Shown: positions 1-8,818, counted from the stretch's first letter. The stretch is 64,000 nt of DNA from Rossellomorea sp. BNER (GCA_024213275.1 JANAVG010000007.1:186001-250000); one strand, 5' to 3'. Notes: generated by a model not told the origin, from the sequence alone. Translations and numbers: made by a program.

Positions 1-686
1 TCACCGACTTCTACGCCGATGGTTGCATTTTCTGCATTGGCCGGTAAATAAAGCTTCTTGATTTGCCATGTTTGAAGCCCTTCATCCAGTTGTTCAGGGA
101 ATACACTCGGGTCAGCCGCATCCTCGAATGCTTTCAAACTTAATTGGTTAATGGCACGATGGTGGCCATGCTGGCTTTCAACGTCCAAGAAGGATGGCAT
201 CACGATATCGGGCTGATACTCACGAATCAAACGGATAAACCGCTCATACGCAACCTCTTCTCCCCACTTTTCCAAAGTTTCATCAGGGGATTTCGAGAAA
301 CCAAAGTCGTAGATTTCATCACTTGTTGTTTCGCTTAAATGAAATACTTTTACCCCCGTTACTTTGGAAGCTTCTATCATTTCACGTGATCTGATGATTC
401 CAAGACCATTCCCGAGTTCACCACCGATTTCATTTTGTCCACCTTCACCTCGGTTGGCGATAATACTTGCCGTGTGAACTCCGAGACCTCTCGATAAATA
501 AGCGAGCAAGTGACTTCTCTCATCATCTGGGTGTGCACCTGTATTCATGAAACTTGTTATTGTATCCAATGGTTTAACAGCACTCCATAATTCTTTATCA
601 TGTTGTGGTTCTTCTGTAGCCAATGCTGGAGTAAATGAGGACCCAATCAGTAGCAGTATTAATAAGATCAATTGCCATTTTTTCAT
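1..686 (-). CDS. Secreted PIG-L (LmbE-like) deacetylase, 3' part cut by window edge
   Basis: This gene runs off the left edge; about 228 N-terminal residues are visible. The start ATG at 686 follows an AAGGGG ribosome site. Residues 1-22 form a signal peptide (basic MKKWQ, Leu/Ile core, ending near PALA). A GAHPDDE motif at about residues 47-53 is the zinc and catalytic motif of the PIG-L/LmbE N-acetylglucosaminyl deacetylase family, and the QHGHHR segment near residue 175 fits the family's later metal-binding histidine. The product should be exported and remove acetyl groups from a GlcNAc-type substrate; the real substrate is unknown. It begins 13 bp after the ROK gene, so the two are probably co-transcribed and link sugar sensing to an extracellular deacetylase. 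Confidence 0.85.
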   Translation of the reverse strand, partial: MKKWQLILLILLLIGSSFTPALATEEPQHDKELWSAVKPLDTITSFMNTGAHPDDERSHLLAYLSRGLGVHTASIIANRGEGGQNEIGGELGNGLGIIRSREMIEASKVTGVKVFHLSETTSDEIYDFGFSKSPDETLEKWGEEVAYERFIRLIREYQPDIVMPSFLDVESQHGHHRAINQLSLKAFEDAADPSVFPEQLDEGLQTWQIKKLYLPANAENATIGVEVG

Positions 687-699
687 CTTCAAAACCCCT

Positions 700-1899
700 T
701 TACATTTTTAAAAGACTCTCATGTTCATTCAACAGCAATGAAACTGCCCCCAGAACTCCACCCCGATCACGTAATGTTGCCAACTTAATTTCTGATTGAA
801 CAGGGGTCAAACTCCTGACGATTTCTTTTACCTTGGGCAAGAACCAATGTCCGCTTTTGGAAATACCACCTCCTATAAGGACCACCTCCGGATTTAACAA
901 CGATATCGCATTGGAAAGCCCGATCCCTAGCTGTAGTGTGACGTCTTCAACACAGGAAAAGGCAAACTCATCTCCTTTAATAGCATCTTCAAAAATTTTC
1001 TTAACCGATGGAATACTGATTGAATAGGGATGTTCAGGATGTTGTTCTGCCATTTGCTTCACCCTCTTAACAATACCTTGCCCACCTACTCGACGATCTA
1101 AAAATCCGTAACCTTTAAAACTGTCATTCGTTTCTAACATCGTTTGGCTATCTGTTACCATAAAACCTATTTCTCCGGCAGCAAAAGTAATACCTCGATA
1201 AAGCTTCCCTTCAATCATGATGCCACTGCCAACTCCAGTTCCAATTGAAACTAACAAAATAGTGTTTTTCCCTTTTGCTGCTCCGAGCCAGCTTTCTCCA
1301 AGAACAGCAACATTTACATCATTGTCAATATAAACGGGAAGCTTTAACTTAGCCTCAGCTTCTTTTTTCAAAGGATAGTTTATCCACCCCAAACTTGGAG
1401 CGTCAATGACTATACCTTTTTTCACATCAGTCATGCCTGGAGCGCCAATTCCAACACCTAAGATTTTTTCTATCGGTACCCCAGATTCTCCTACAAGAAC
1501 AGCTAATGATTGATCAATTTTGTCTAACAACTGATTATTTAAATAAGCTTGTGTCGGAAACGTGGTTTCAGCTAAAATGTTCCCATTTAAATCTGTCAGT
1601 GCCATTACTGTATTCGTACCACCAATATCAATCCCTACAACAAATCCCGCATAATGATTAAAATAAAGATACACAGGCTTTCGCCCACCTAATACAGAAG
1701 CTTCCTCACTCTGCTTCTCCAATAACCATCCTTCATTCAAAAGTTCCTCTACAAGATTTGAAACCGTCGGCTTACTAATAGAACATTGCTCAGAAAGCTC
1801 GGCACGTGAAACGGGAGCTTTCTTACGAATATGTTTCAACAACAATTTCATGTTTTGAATCTTTAAATCTCCTGGAGTTCCTCTTTTTGAAAATTCCAT
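700..1899 (-). CDS. ROK family transcriptional regulator (NagC/XylR type)
   Basis: A protein of 399 residues with a winged-helix DNA-binding domain at about 15-75 (SRAELSEQCSISKPTVSNL) and a ROK sugar-binding/kinase-like domain from about 85, with the phosphate motif DIGGTNT and the second motif GIGAPGMTDVKKG. The usual ROK zinc motif CxCGxxGCxE is missing: after GEIGFM the sequence has no cysteine pair, so the protein is probably a sensor only and structurally unusual. An AAGGAG ribosome site precedes the ATG. A perfect 19-bp palindrome lies about 23 bp upstream and is the likely autoregulatory operator. The downstream partner is the secreted PIG-L deacetylase, so the ligand may be an amino sugar (inference). 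Confidence 0.85.
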   Translation of the reverse strand: MEFSKRGTPGDLKIQNMKLLLKHIRKKAPVSRAELSEQCSISKPTVSNLVEELLNEGWLLEKQSEEASVLGGRKPVYLYFNHYAGFVVGIDIGGTNTVMALTDLNGNILAETTFPTQAYLNNQLLDKIDQSLAVLVGESGVPIEKILGVGIGAPGMTDVKKGIVIDAPSLGWINYPLKKEAEAKLKLPVYIDNDVNVAVLGESWLGAAKGKNTILLVSIGTGVGSGIMIEGKLYRGITFAAGEIGFMVTDSQTMLETNDSFKGYGFLDRRVGGQGIVKRVKQMAEQHPEHPYSISIPSVKKIFEDAIKGDEFAFSCVEDVTLQLGIGLSNAISLLNPEVVLIGGGISKSGHWFLPKVKEIVRSLTPVQSEIKLATLRDRGGVLGAVSLLLNEHESLLKM

Positions 1900-1921
1900 A
1901 CCAAGCTCCTTACGTTAAGAA

Positions 1922-1940
1922 GTTAGTAAACTTTACTAAC
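1922..1940. promoter_or_regulatory. Probable ROK operator, 19-bp perfect palindrome
   Basis: GTTAGTAAA-C-TTTACTAAC is a perfect inverted repeat just upstream of the ROK regulator start. XylR/NagC-type regulators bind AT-rich palindromes of this style in their own promoters. A direct extension (TAACTT) partly repeats the right arm. Binding itself is inferred. Confidence 0.65.
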
Positions 1941-2566
1941 TAACTTAAAGGTATGGATAATTTTTCTCAATATTCTAAAAAGTATCTATAACAATATATA
2001 GTACATGAAAACCCCAATAATCTTTAGATTTCATTTGTTTCCTTTTGTTTACTCCGAATATTGTTTTCTAGGGATATTGATTTAGGATTATCTTTTTACA
2101 AAATAAAAAAAATGGTGAAACTTGTTCAAAACGAACAAATCTTACCATTTAAGTGACAGGATAGAATATTTTTTTTGAGAAAATTGTCTAAACTTTAGAA
2201 AGAAGTACCCATTTATTTCGGGTTGCTAAATTTATGACATGATTGTCTTAGCTCTTTATGAGCGAAAGTAGACTGGGATGAACGTCTTAGAAGGATTTAA
2301 TGCAATAAAATGGTTTTAAAGGGTTAAATCCCCACTAATTAAAACTGGTTAAAATGTAGAAGAATAATGATATTTTTACCTTATATAAGTAATAATTGCT
2401 TCGGTATAGTGGGTTTTAACAGATTGTAGAAGGCAAATTTTCAACTATTTTGGTTTTATTTTCAACCTTTGGTGTATTATTTTCAACTTCTTGGTGTTTA
2501 TCGATTTCTCGACAAATTTCGACCTGGTCTCTATTATTCTATGCATAACTCACATTAGCCCATTAA
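1941..2566. other. Long AT-rich intergenic region
   Basis: No open frame with a ribosome site was found on either strand. The only clear structure is the minus-strand terminator at 2098-2150. The part at 2400-2530 is poly-T rich with repeated TTTTCAAC words (2440-2490). Confidence 0.4.
2098..2150 (-). terminator. Intrinsic terminator, minus strand
   Basis: Read on the minus strand, an 18-bp stem with three wobble or mismatched pairs (AAATGGTAAGATTTGTTC against GAACAAGTTTCACCATTT, 5-nt loop) is followed by TTTTTTATTTT. It would end transcripts from the DUF4440 and GNAT genes about 400 bp upstream. Confidence 0.65.
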
Positions 2567-2925
2567 CTATTGATTGATTACGGTCCCTTGATGAAAAACC
2601 ATCTGCCATCTTTCATCTATAAACTTCCAAATAGAACTCCTTAAAGTTTGTTGCTCCCTCGTTTCGTCAACTACTCGATAGGTGGCCAAGACTACATCGG
2701 AGGCTAGAGGCTGAATGTCAAAATCATGGAGAGTCATCTCTCTTACACTAAGTCCACCTTCGCTGATACAATCCTTTTTCAACCATACATTCCCCGAACT
2801 TCCAAATTCAAAAAACTCGTCTGCTAGTAATTGATTCAGTTCTTCTGGGGATGTACGAATATCAGGGTTTAACAATTGCTCTTCTAAATGTAGTAAATGT
2901 TTTTTAACTTTGCTCGAACTTCCAT
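2567..2925 (-). pseudogene. DUF4440 (SnoaL/NTF2-like) gene with a one-base frameshift near its start
   Basis: The frame at 2567-2875 encodes about 102 residues of a DUF4440-type NTF2-like fold (ELNQLLADEFFEFGSSG, ending WQMVFHQGTVINQ). In that frame the family-like N-terminus HLLHLEEQLLNP continues upstream, but no start codon occurs before a stop. In another frame an ATG at 2925 has a good AGGGGG ribosome site and reads MEVRAKLK. The two frames join if one A is added to the six-A run at 2900-2905 (minus strand), giving a normal-length protein. It is therefore a true frameshift, a slippage site or a sequencing error; a TTG at 2875 is a weak alternative start. The function of stand-alone DUF4440 proteins is not established. 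Confidence 0.6.
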
Positions 2926-2951
2926 TTCAAATCCCCCTTTTCAATAAAATT

Positions 2952-3785
2952 TTAGATAAAGATGACTTCTTCAAAAGTACCAGTCTCAATAAATCCAAGT
3001 TTCTTATAACAATTGATTGCCGGAGCATTCGCTTCTTTGACGTTTAATGTAATGGTTCGATAGATAGGATGTAAGTTTCGGATGAGTGCAGAGACGGTTT
3101 TGCTTGCTAAGTTTCTCTTCCTATATTGAGGATGTGTTGCTACGTTCCCAATCGATACAACACTGTATTGTTCAGATTTAGCCACCACCCCTGCTAAGCT
3201 GATAAGATCGTTATGATGTTTAATTCCAAAGTAGTACCCTTGATCAATGAACTCTTCGTCTACAAAATGATCAGGATGGCTGTCCTTCAAGAATGATATG
3301 ATTTCTTTTTTATCCTTCTTCCCTAATTGTTGCACATCGTCTAGATCAAAATCATGAACGGAATCTATTGAAGGGAGTTTCATATTTTTATAGGGATTGA
3401 TCTGAATATGATTAGTTTGATCAAATAGATCATTTGCCGAATCTAAATCAAAGTGACAATAAATTCTTTTAGGAAGGAAGGGTTGTAATTTTTTCACTAA
3501 CTCTTTCTGATAGGAATGATCACTCCGGTAGCTGCTAGCTAATAAAACTGGAATGTCATACTTCAATATAAACATCGCAATGGCTTTTAATTCACCATTG
3601 ATAGTCAGTCCATACCACTGCGTATTCTCCCAAAAGCGTCCTTCTAAATTGTTGCAATGATAAAAATAATTATCTGTATTGCTTTTATTAAGAAACATTT
3701 CAATCTGATCTCGATCATGGATTGCTACCATTCTCATTTCGGGATGTACCTTCCTTAGATTATTTGATATTGTTTGAAGCTTCAC
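2952..3785 (-). CDS. Two-domain GNAT family N-acetyltransferase
   Basis: A protein of 277 residues. The C-terminal half (about 150-277) is a GNAT fold: the beta-4 strand VVSIGNVATHPQYRKRNLASK holds the acetyl-CoA loop, followed by LNVKEANAPAINCYKKLGF, typical of motif B. The N-terminal 140 residues look like a degenerate second GNAT-like domain, as in FR47-type proteins. The substrate is unknown. The GTG start at 3785 overlaps the tail of the decayed GrpB gene and has no strong ribosome site; an internal ATG at residue 18 (MRMVAIHD) is another possible start. An upstream frame that reaches into this gene suggests it was once translationally coupled to grpB. Confidence 0.75.
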   Translation of the reverse strand: MKLQTISNNLRKVHPEMRMVAIHDRDQIEMFLNKSNTDNYFYHCNNLEGRFWENTQWYGLTINGELKAIAMFILKYDIPVLLASSYRSDHSYQKELVKKLQPFLPKRIYCHFDLDSANDLFDQTNHIQINPYKNMKLPSIDSVHDFDLDDVQQLGKKDKKEIISFLKDSHPDHFVDEEFIDQGYYFGIKHHNDLISLAGVVAKSEQYSVVSIGNVATHPQYRKRNLASKTVSALIRNLHPIYRTITLNVKEANAPAINCYKKLGFIETGTFEEVIFI

Positions 3786-4274
3786 TCAACATTGCTAATT
3801 TGAGGATATCAATAATAAAATCTGTTTTTGCCTCTGTGTATGCTGGTCGGTCATATTTGAGCCTACTTGCAAGTTCTTTTTTTAATTCAAAATATTCATC
3901 CTTTTTTGTGGATGTTCTTTCAGGAAGTCTTTAAAAAGGAGTTTTTCTATCCACTCATTACTTTTGTACTCGCAAATATGTAGGTGCACGGTTCCTTTTC
4001 GGAAAAATTTTCGATCAATGAATTCCTTTTTAGGAACATATTCATAGTTTATCGAATGCAGTGGGTCGACTAACTTTTTGAAATCATTCAGGTTATAAAC
4101 TGCTGCCATGATATCGATAATAGGCTTCGCCCCAAGACCGGGAATGGCAGTACTTCCAATATGTTGGATATCCATGATTGAATCCCCAACGATATTTAAG
4201 ATGTTTTTCTTTTCATCCTCATATTGTGATCTCCAATTATGATTGTATTACTCAATATTAACTTCAATTTTTCC
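3760..4274 (-). pseudogene. Decayed GrpB (UPF0157) family gene
   Basis: The central frame (4175 to 3882) reads MDIQHIGSTAIPGLGAKPIIDI and HLHICEYKSNEW, the hallmark of the GrpB/UPF0157 nucleotidyltransferase-like family. It has at least two lesions. Upstream in frame are KIEVNIE, then a TAA at 4248-4250, then YNHNWRSQYEDEKKNIL, so a nonsense codon interrupts the family N-terminus and no start codon remains. At the other end, one missing base in the six-A run at 3902-3907 ends the frame early; restoring it gives YFELKKELASRLKYDRPAYTEAKTDF and a stop at 3760. Two independent lesions argue for real decay. GrpB proteins are mostly uncharacterised. Confidence 0.7.
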
Positions 4275-4454
4275 CCAAAAGAATTTCCCCCCTTAGAATC
4301 AAACCTTTCATTATTATAGAATATCATATTTTTAATTTTCTTATAATTAACGGAAACAAAATGAATTGAAACATTCATTTCTTCAATATTAGAAATATGA
4401 AAAAGTTTGTCTCATATACTTAATGATAAATAATGCTAAGGATTTGATTATAAA

Positions 4455-4694
4455 ATGAAGAAATATTTTACCTTTATCATCTTGTTTGGCTTCTTTTTTA
4501 CACTTGCTCATAAAATCGCTTTAATGTGTCTAATCATGTTTTTTAAGGAAGATCCCTACATGTTAATCTCTCACTATAGCGAATTTGGATTGTTAAGCAT
4601 AAAGAATTTAATCATTTCTACTCTAGGAGGAACTGCGGCGTTTTTCTTTGCTCTTCTCTTTATGAAATGGGAAAGTTCAAAGAAAGAAAAATAA
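4455..4694 (+). CDS. Small membrane protein of unknown function
   Basis: A reading frame of 79 residues with two hydrophobic segments, about 4-30 (FTFIILFGFFFTLAHKIALM) and 52-70 (LIISTLGGTAAFFFALLFM), and a basic tail WESSKKEK. This fits a two-pass membrane protein with its C-terminus inside. The ribosome site is weak (AAGGA about 13 bases before the ATG). No family was recognised. It lies 150 bp ahead of the germination pair but has no visible tie to it. Confidence 0.45.
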   Translation: MKKYFTFIILFGFFFTLAHKIALMCLIMFFKEDPYMLISHYSEFGLLSIKNLIISTLGGTAAFFFALLFMKWESSKKEK

Positions 4695-4850
4695 AAAGCG
4701 AGATTACTAGAGTTTCATTAATGAACAACAGAATCCTGCTTGCCATACTTTCTACTTAAAGGGATGTATTCAGGGTTTAAAACCCTTTATATAAGGAAAA
4801 CATGATGAAGATAATGTAAATATTTTAAACATATAAAGGAGTATCGCCTT

Positions 4851-5087
4851 ATGTCAGTTATTGTTGGGATTATAATAGTCGCTGCCATAATGGTTAAGCT
4901 CGAGCTTCCACCCCTTATAAAAAAGAAATTAATAAAGGAGATTTGGGTTTTTTCTATTTTACTCCTATTTGTAGTAGGGTTAAGCATTGCCTACAGCTTG
5001 GAACTCCCTATCCCGAATCCTACAAAGGGTCTTACTGTGATTTTCAAACCACTTAGCGACCTTTTAAATGAGAACTTGTTGAAATAG
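4851..5087 (+). CDS. Small two-TM protein, candidate germinant-receptor D subunit
   Basis: A protein of 78 residues with two membrane helices (VIVGIIIVAAIMV at 3-15 and VFSILLLFVVGLSIAY at 33-48) and a short C-terminal tail (PNPTKGLTVIFKPLSDLL). AAGGAG precedes the ATG. It ends 13 bp before a gerB-type gene. Small two-helix D proteins encoded beside ger genes are known modulators of germinant receptors in Bacillus, and the size, topology and position match. The assignment rests on that context rather than on a sequence motif I can name. Confidence 0.6.
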   Translation: MSVIVGIIIVAAIMVKLELPPLIKKKLIKEIWVFSILLLFVVGLSIAYSLELPIPNPTKGLTVIFKPLSDLLNENLLK

Positions 5088-5100
5088 AAGGTGAAAGACC

Positions 5101-6222
5101 ATGCTTGAAAATGCTAAAATTTCACGTCACCAATTCGGTTGTTTGGTGATTTATTTTACGATTGGTACGACGATTCTTGTTATCCCATCCGGGTTAGCCT
5201 TCCATGCAAAGCAAGATGCTTGGATTGCTGCAACCCTTGGTGTAGCAATCGGATTATTTGTGGTAGTATTATACAACAAATTAAGTCTTCGCTTTCCTCA
5301 TATGACCTTCGTTCAAATGAATGAAAAACTGTTTGGAAAATGGTTAGGAAAAGGCTTTTCTGTTTTATTTCTATACATGTCGCTCCTCTATACTGCTATG
5401 GTTTTGTATTATGCAGGAAATTTTCTAAAGACACAATTTTATCTGGAAACACCAGTTGAAGCGACTCATATTATTTTGGCACTTGTTTTGATCATGGGGG
5501 TCCGCCTTGGGCTAGAAACATTTTCAAGGGCAGCAGAAATCTTATTTCCGGGATTCATCCTACTTATCGTTATTTTAGTAGTCTTTATCTCACCACAAAT
5601 TCAAATTGAAAATATACAGCCCATATTCGAAGTAGAGCTAAAACCTTTATCAAGGGCCACCTTGTCTGTGGTTGTGACTTCTTCATTTAATTCTATAGTG
5701 TTATTAATGATTTTTCCCGCTTTTGTTAATCAACCAAAAGGAGCTCAAAAAGCGTTTTTTATAGGAAGTTTGATTGGTGGGATCGTGATTGTTGTAATTA
5801 CATTATTATGCATTTTAGTCCTAGGTGCGGAAACTTCCGCTAGGCAACTATTTCCAAGCTTTACATTAGCACGGAAAATCAACGTTTGGGGTTTTATTCA
5901 ACGAATCGAAGCGATTATAGCAATGATGTGGTTCATTTCTATGTATTTTAAGATGGTCCTATACTTCTACGCCTCTTGTATTGGAATCGCACAGGTTTTA
6001 AACTTAAAGGATTATCGACCTTTGACGTTCCCTTTAGGGGTGTTGATCGTTATCCTTTCTTTGATCATTTATCCAAATGTAGCTTACCAGCAAAATTGGG
6101 ATGCAAAAATTTCTGAACCCTTTTCTATTACAGTTGGTCTGTTTTTACCGCTTTTAATGTTAGTAGTGGCTGTGGTTCGAAAAAGAATTGAACAGAAGAG
6201 AATGTCTTCTAACCAGGAATAA
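5101..6222 (+). CDS. GerB-family spore germination permease (orphan B subunit)
   Basis: A protein of 373 residues with about ten hydrophobic segments and the GerB/endospore germination permease pattern: an N-terminal SRHQFGCLVIYFTIGT, then HAKQDAWIAATLG after the first helix pair, and a basic C-terminal tail. These proteins belong to the APC transporter superfamily and form the germinant-binding B subunit in the spore inner membrane. AAGGTG lies before the ATG. The gene follows the small D-like gene by 13 bp, but no gerA or gerC is next to it, so it must pair with subunits encoded elsewhere, such as the gerABC set at 12-16 kb, or act alone. The 13 kb paralogue has the same DAWIS/A motif. Confidence 0.88.
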   Translation: MLENAKISRHQFGCLVIYFTIGTTILVIPSGLAFHAKQDAWIAATLGVAIGLFVVVLYNKLSLRFPHMTFVQMNEKLFGKWLGKGFSVLFLYMSLLYTAMVLYYAGNFLKTQFYLETPVEATHIILALVLIMGVRLGLETFSRAAEILFPGFILLIVILVVFISPQIQIENIQPIFEVELKPLSRATLSVVVTSSFNSIVLLMIFPAFVNQPKGAQKAFFIGSLIGGIVIVVITLLCILVLGAETSARQLFPSFTLARKINVWGFIQRIEAIIAMMWFISMYFKMVLYFYASCIGIAQVLNLKDYRPLTFPLGVLIVILSLIIYPNVAYQQNWDAKISEPFSITVGLFLPLLMLVVAVVRKRIEQKRMSSNQE

Positions 6223-6302
6223 AAAGGGGTAAAGGATATCGCTGAAGCTAATCTTGATTATATCAGCATGGTCTTAACAACCCTGATCTTGACCGGATCA
6301 TA

Positions 6303-6342
6303 AAAATAGAAAAAGCACCCGTTGTTTATATCAACGAATGCT
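6303..6342 (-). terminator. Intrinsic terminator of the LamG-phosphoesterase gene
   Basis: Minus-strand stem AGCATTCGTTG / CAACGGGTGCT (9 of 11 paired) with a 7-nt loop, followed by TTTTTCTATTTTT, 15 bp after the stop codon of the gene at 6357-8183. Confidence 0.75.
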
Positions 6343-6356
6343 CGTCCAATTCAATC

Positions 6357-8183
6357 TTATTCGGCAAAATTAAATCGGTCTTCAAAAGAAAATGGAATGG
6401 TAAATTGATCGAATTTACCCGTTAGAAACTTCACATCAAAATAGGTCTGTTCGGACCTTGGAAGTTGATCAACCCATGGTGAATAGGTTTTGAATGAAAT
6501 TTTATTATTGTCTTCATCAAATTCAGCAAACCTCATCCAGCCATTACCTCCATGGTAGTCTTTCTGATAATCAACAAGCATTTGAATAACATCATTACCT
6601 TGTGCATTCTTTTTAATTCGATGAGTTGAACCAAGATGGTGTCCACTCACTGTCATAAATATCTGGTTATGATCATTCACCAATTCATCCCAAAGTAATG
6701 AACCTTTACCGGTATTGATCGCTGATTTGCCATCGCCAGAAACATTGATAATTTGATGTGAGAGCAGAATGGTTGGGATATTCGGATGTTTTTTTAGTAC
6801 ATCTGTTGCCCATGAAATATCTTTTTTAATATGTTTCATGTCAACTGCTAAAAACAAGTAGTTATAACTTCCAGCTTCAATAATTGAATAGGAACTATAT
6901 CCTGTTGGTGAAGCCCCTTTATAATAATCTTTGTTAGCATAATGGTCTGGGCCATAATAGTTTAAATAAGGATCACCCTTGCCGTAATCATGATTACCTG
7001 CAATCGTTATATACCGAGTATTTTTCTTATCAAGAAGTAAAACACTGTTAAATGAATCCTCCCATTGTTGAATTGAATCACTTTGATCAACCATATCTCC
7101 TAAAAAAGCTGTCATTTCAATGTTATAACGGTTTTTCTTTTTTGATATCCATTTCATTTGTTCTTCAAATATTTTTGGCATATATCTTACTGTTTTTTGG
7201 GGATCGGGCACGAATAAAAAGTTATAATTATCTTTGTCTGATAAAAGCCGGATATTTTTATTTGTCCCTTTATTAATGTGGTCATTCTGGTTATGACTAA
7301 AGAGCCATTCGTCCTTGGTCAGAGGTTTATTTGCAATTCGAATTTCTTGAATGTTTCCAGCAAAGAGTTTATCAATTTCATTGACCGATTCAGAAGCAAC
7401 ATTCCAACCTTTTCCCTCTACAGCATTAATCCCAATTATTTCAGCAGTAGAATTTCGAAAATCCTGTTCACCATTAATGTATAATTCAGTATTTTGCCCA
7501 TCGTTTACGACTGCAATATGATACCAATCGTTTTTACTGTTAAGTGTAAAGGATCTATTTGTTTCATTTTGATTTGTATTAGTGGGTAGGCTTGACCATT
7601 TAATTTCCGGTAATTTTGACACAGATAAAGTAGCAAGGATATCTTTTGCTTCTTTTTTGTTCTTTTTGTCAGCTGTCTGCCCTTGTCTAGTTAAAAGACC
7701 CATACCGCTGTGTTCATCAGGGGAAAAATTGGCAGGTAATTTCATAACCGCTTCAATTGTGTAGCCATCCATAAACGTATCATTATTTATTGGAGCGTCT
7801 TTAGTTGTCTCAAAATAACGACCTACCGAAAACTGGTTAGAGTTTTGAAATATCATACTCTCTACATTTTCTAATCCGTAATAATCATCTTCAGACCATT
7901 GGATTAAACTGTTTGTTTCTTTTGGTGAAGCTTGACCTATGGTCTTTAATTCTAAATTATTTTCGTTTCCACTAGCATCTTCAATCACCATATTCCCTTT
8001 TTTTATCGATCCTGACATAATATACTTCTTGGAGAATTTCCAATCTGCTACAATGGACTCCGAGATTGATTTAGATGTGTTATTTTGTACCTCTGAGTAT
8101 GTAGGATTTGAGGCTAATAATGTCAATAGTAATGTACAAACAACACCAAACTTAAAAAAATTCCAGCCCTTACTATTTTCCAT
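6357..8183 (-). CDS. Secreted metallophosphoesterase with an N-terminal LamG-like domain
   Basis: A protein of 608 residues with a signal peptide (basic start, hydrophobic 12-25, cut near residue 31). Residues of about 100-300 look like a concanavalin/LamG fold (DGYTIEAVMKLP, WYHIAVVNDGQNTELYINGEQ). Residues of about 325-590 are a calcineurin-like phosphoesterase with FLGDMVDQ, AGNHDYG, ILLSHQI and SGHHLGSTH as metal ligands. The protein is exported, with no clear wall anchor; LamG may bind a glycan or the substrate. A strong GGGAGG site lies ahead of the ATG. The gene is flanked by terminators at 6303-6342 and 8272-8307, so it is its own transcription unit. A role in phosphate-ester scavenging is inferred. 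Confidence 0.88.
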   Translation of the reverse strand: MENSKGWNFFKFGVVCTLLLTLLASNPTYSEVQNNTSKSISESIVADWKFSKKYIMSGSIKKGNMVIEDASGNENNLELKTIGQASPKETNSLIQWSEDDYYGLENVESMIFQNSNQFSVGRYFETTKDAPINNDTFMDGYTIEAVMKLPANFSPDEHSGMGLLTRQGQTADKKNKKEAKDILATLSVSKLPEIKWSSLPTNTNQNETNRSFTLNSKNDWYHIAVVNDGQNTELYINGEQDFRNSTAEIIGINAVEGKGWNVASESVNEIDKLFAGNIQEIRIANKPLTKDEWLFSHNQNDHINKGTNKNIRLLSDKDNYNFLFVPDPQKTVRYMPKIFEEQMKWISKKKNRYNIEMTAFLGDMVDQSDSIQQWEDSFNSVLLLDKKNTRYITIAGNHDYGKGDPYLNYYGPDHYANKDYYKGASPTGYSSYSIIEAGSYNYLFLAVDMKHIKKDISWATDVLKKHPNIPTILLSHQIINVSGDGKSAINTGKGSLLWDELVNDHNQIFMTVSGHHLGSTHRIKKNAQGNDVIQMLVDYQKDYHGGNGWMRFAEFDEDNNKISFKTYSPWVDQLPRSEQTYFDVKFLTGKFDQFTIPFSFEDRFNFAE

Positions 8184-8271
8184 ACCTCTATCCTCCCTAC
8201 TTTGGTGTATTAAATAAACAAATCATTCATTACTTATATGTTAGTTTATTGACCAGCCCATTAAAAATAAA

Positions 8272-8307
8272 ACACGCTAGGGTTTATTTCCTAGCGTGTC
8301 CTTTTTT
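8272..8307. terminator. Bidirectional intrinsic terminator
   Basis: Perfect 10-bp stem ACACGCTAGG / CCTAGCGTGT with an 8-nt loop. CCTTTTTT follows on the plus strand and TTTATTTTTAA on the minus strand. Confidence 0.75.
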
Positions 8308-8665
8308 CTTCATTTAATGAATTGTAATTGGATGAAATTTAAGTTTGGTGAATTCGACCTATTTATATTGATTGATGATTTTCCGCATCCTATTTCTTGA
8401 GTAAATTTTCTCTGGATTATTTTGGATGAACTCATCAATTACATTGAGAAGCGATGTTTGTAATCGTGAAGATATTGTAAAATTAAAAAAGGTACCCTAG
8501 ACTAGAGTCACAAAAGGTTTATCTTTAATGGCTGCATTTTTCTGTTTGCATATAGAAAAGATTATCATATGCTCAATTCTTCTTATGATATCTATTTAAA
8601 ATACCTATACAAATAAAAACAGATTACATACACTGTACCATCCCCTAAAAAAGGAGTGTTGGTGT
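8308..8665. other. Intergenic region with a possible gene remnant
   Basis: On the minus strand an open stretch from about 8493 to a TAG at 8359-8361 reads LQTSLLNVIDEFIQNNPEK and ends KIINQYK. It looks like a protein C-terminus but has no start codon or ribosome site and is preceded by a stop. No other content was seen. Confidence 0.25.
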
Positions 8666-8818
8666 ATGAGTGAAAAATGTAATGGATCAGGGTTTGCTTT
8701 AATCGTTGTTTTGTTCATTCTTCTAATCATCGTAGGATCTGCTTATGTTGGCGGTTCTAACTACGGTGGCGGCGGTGGCGGCTGTGGCGGCTTTGGATAC
8801 GGCGGCGGTTGGTGCTAA
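8666..8818 (+). CDS. YjcZ-family sporulation peptide
   Basis: A peptide of 50 residues: short polar head MSEKCNGSGF, one hydrophobic helix (ALIVVLFILLIIVGSAYV, about 10-28), then a Gly/Tyr/Cys-rich tail (GGGGGGCGG, FGYGGGWC). This is the layout of the YjcZ/YjcZ_2 family of small proteins made in sporulating Bacillus. AAAGGAG stands before the ATG and a hairpin follows at 8833-8860. It probably sits in a spore or forespore membrane; the family's molecular role is not known. Confidence 0.85.
   Translation: MSEKCNGSGFALIVVLFILLIIVGSAYVGGSNYGGGGGGCGGFGYGGGWC

Noticed and set aside
4196..4378. A 60-residue minus-strand frame upstream of GrpB
   Set aside because: It overlaps the GrpB-like coding stretch in another frame, and only the GrpB frame shows family-like sequence.
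4805..4837. TGAAGA-18-CATATAA as a sigma-G promoter for the orphan germination pair
   Set aside because: The -10 box would overlap the ribosome site of the gene at 4851, so transcription would start too late to include it.
6230..6302. Short plus-strand stretch reading AEANLDYISMVLTTLILTGS before a stop
   Set aside because: No start codon or ribosome site; too short to call, though it might be the tail of a lost membrane protein.
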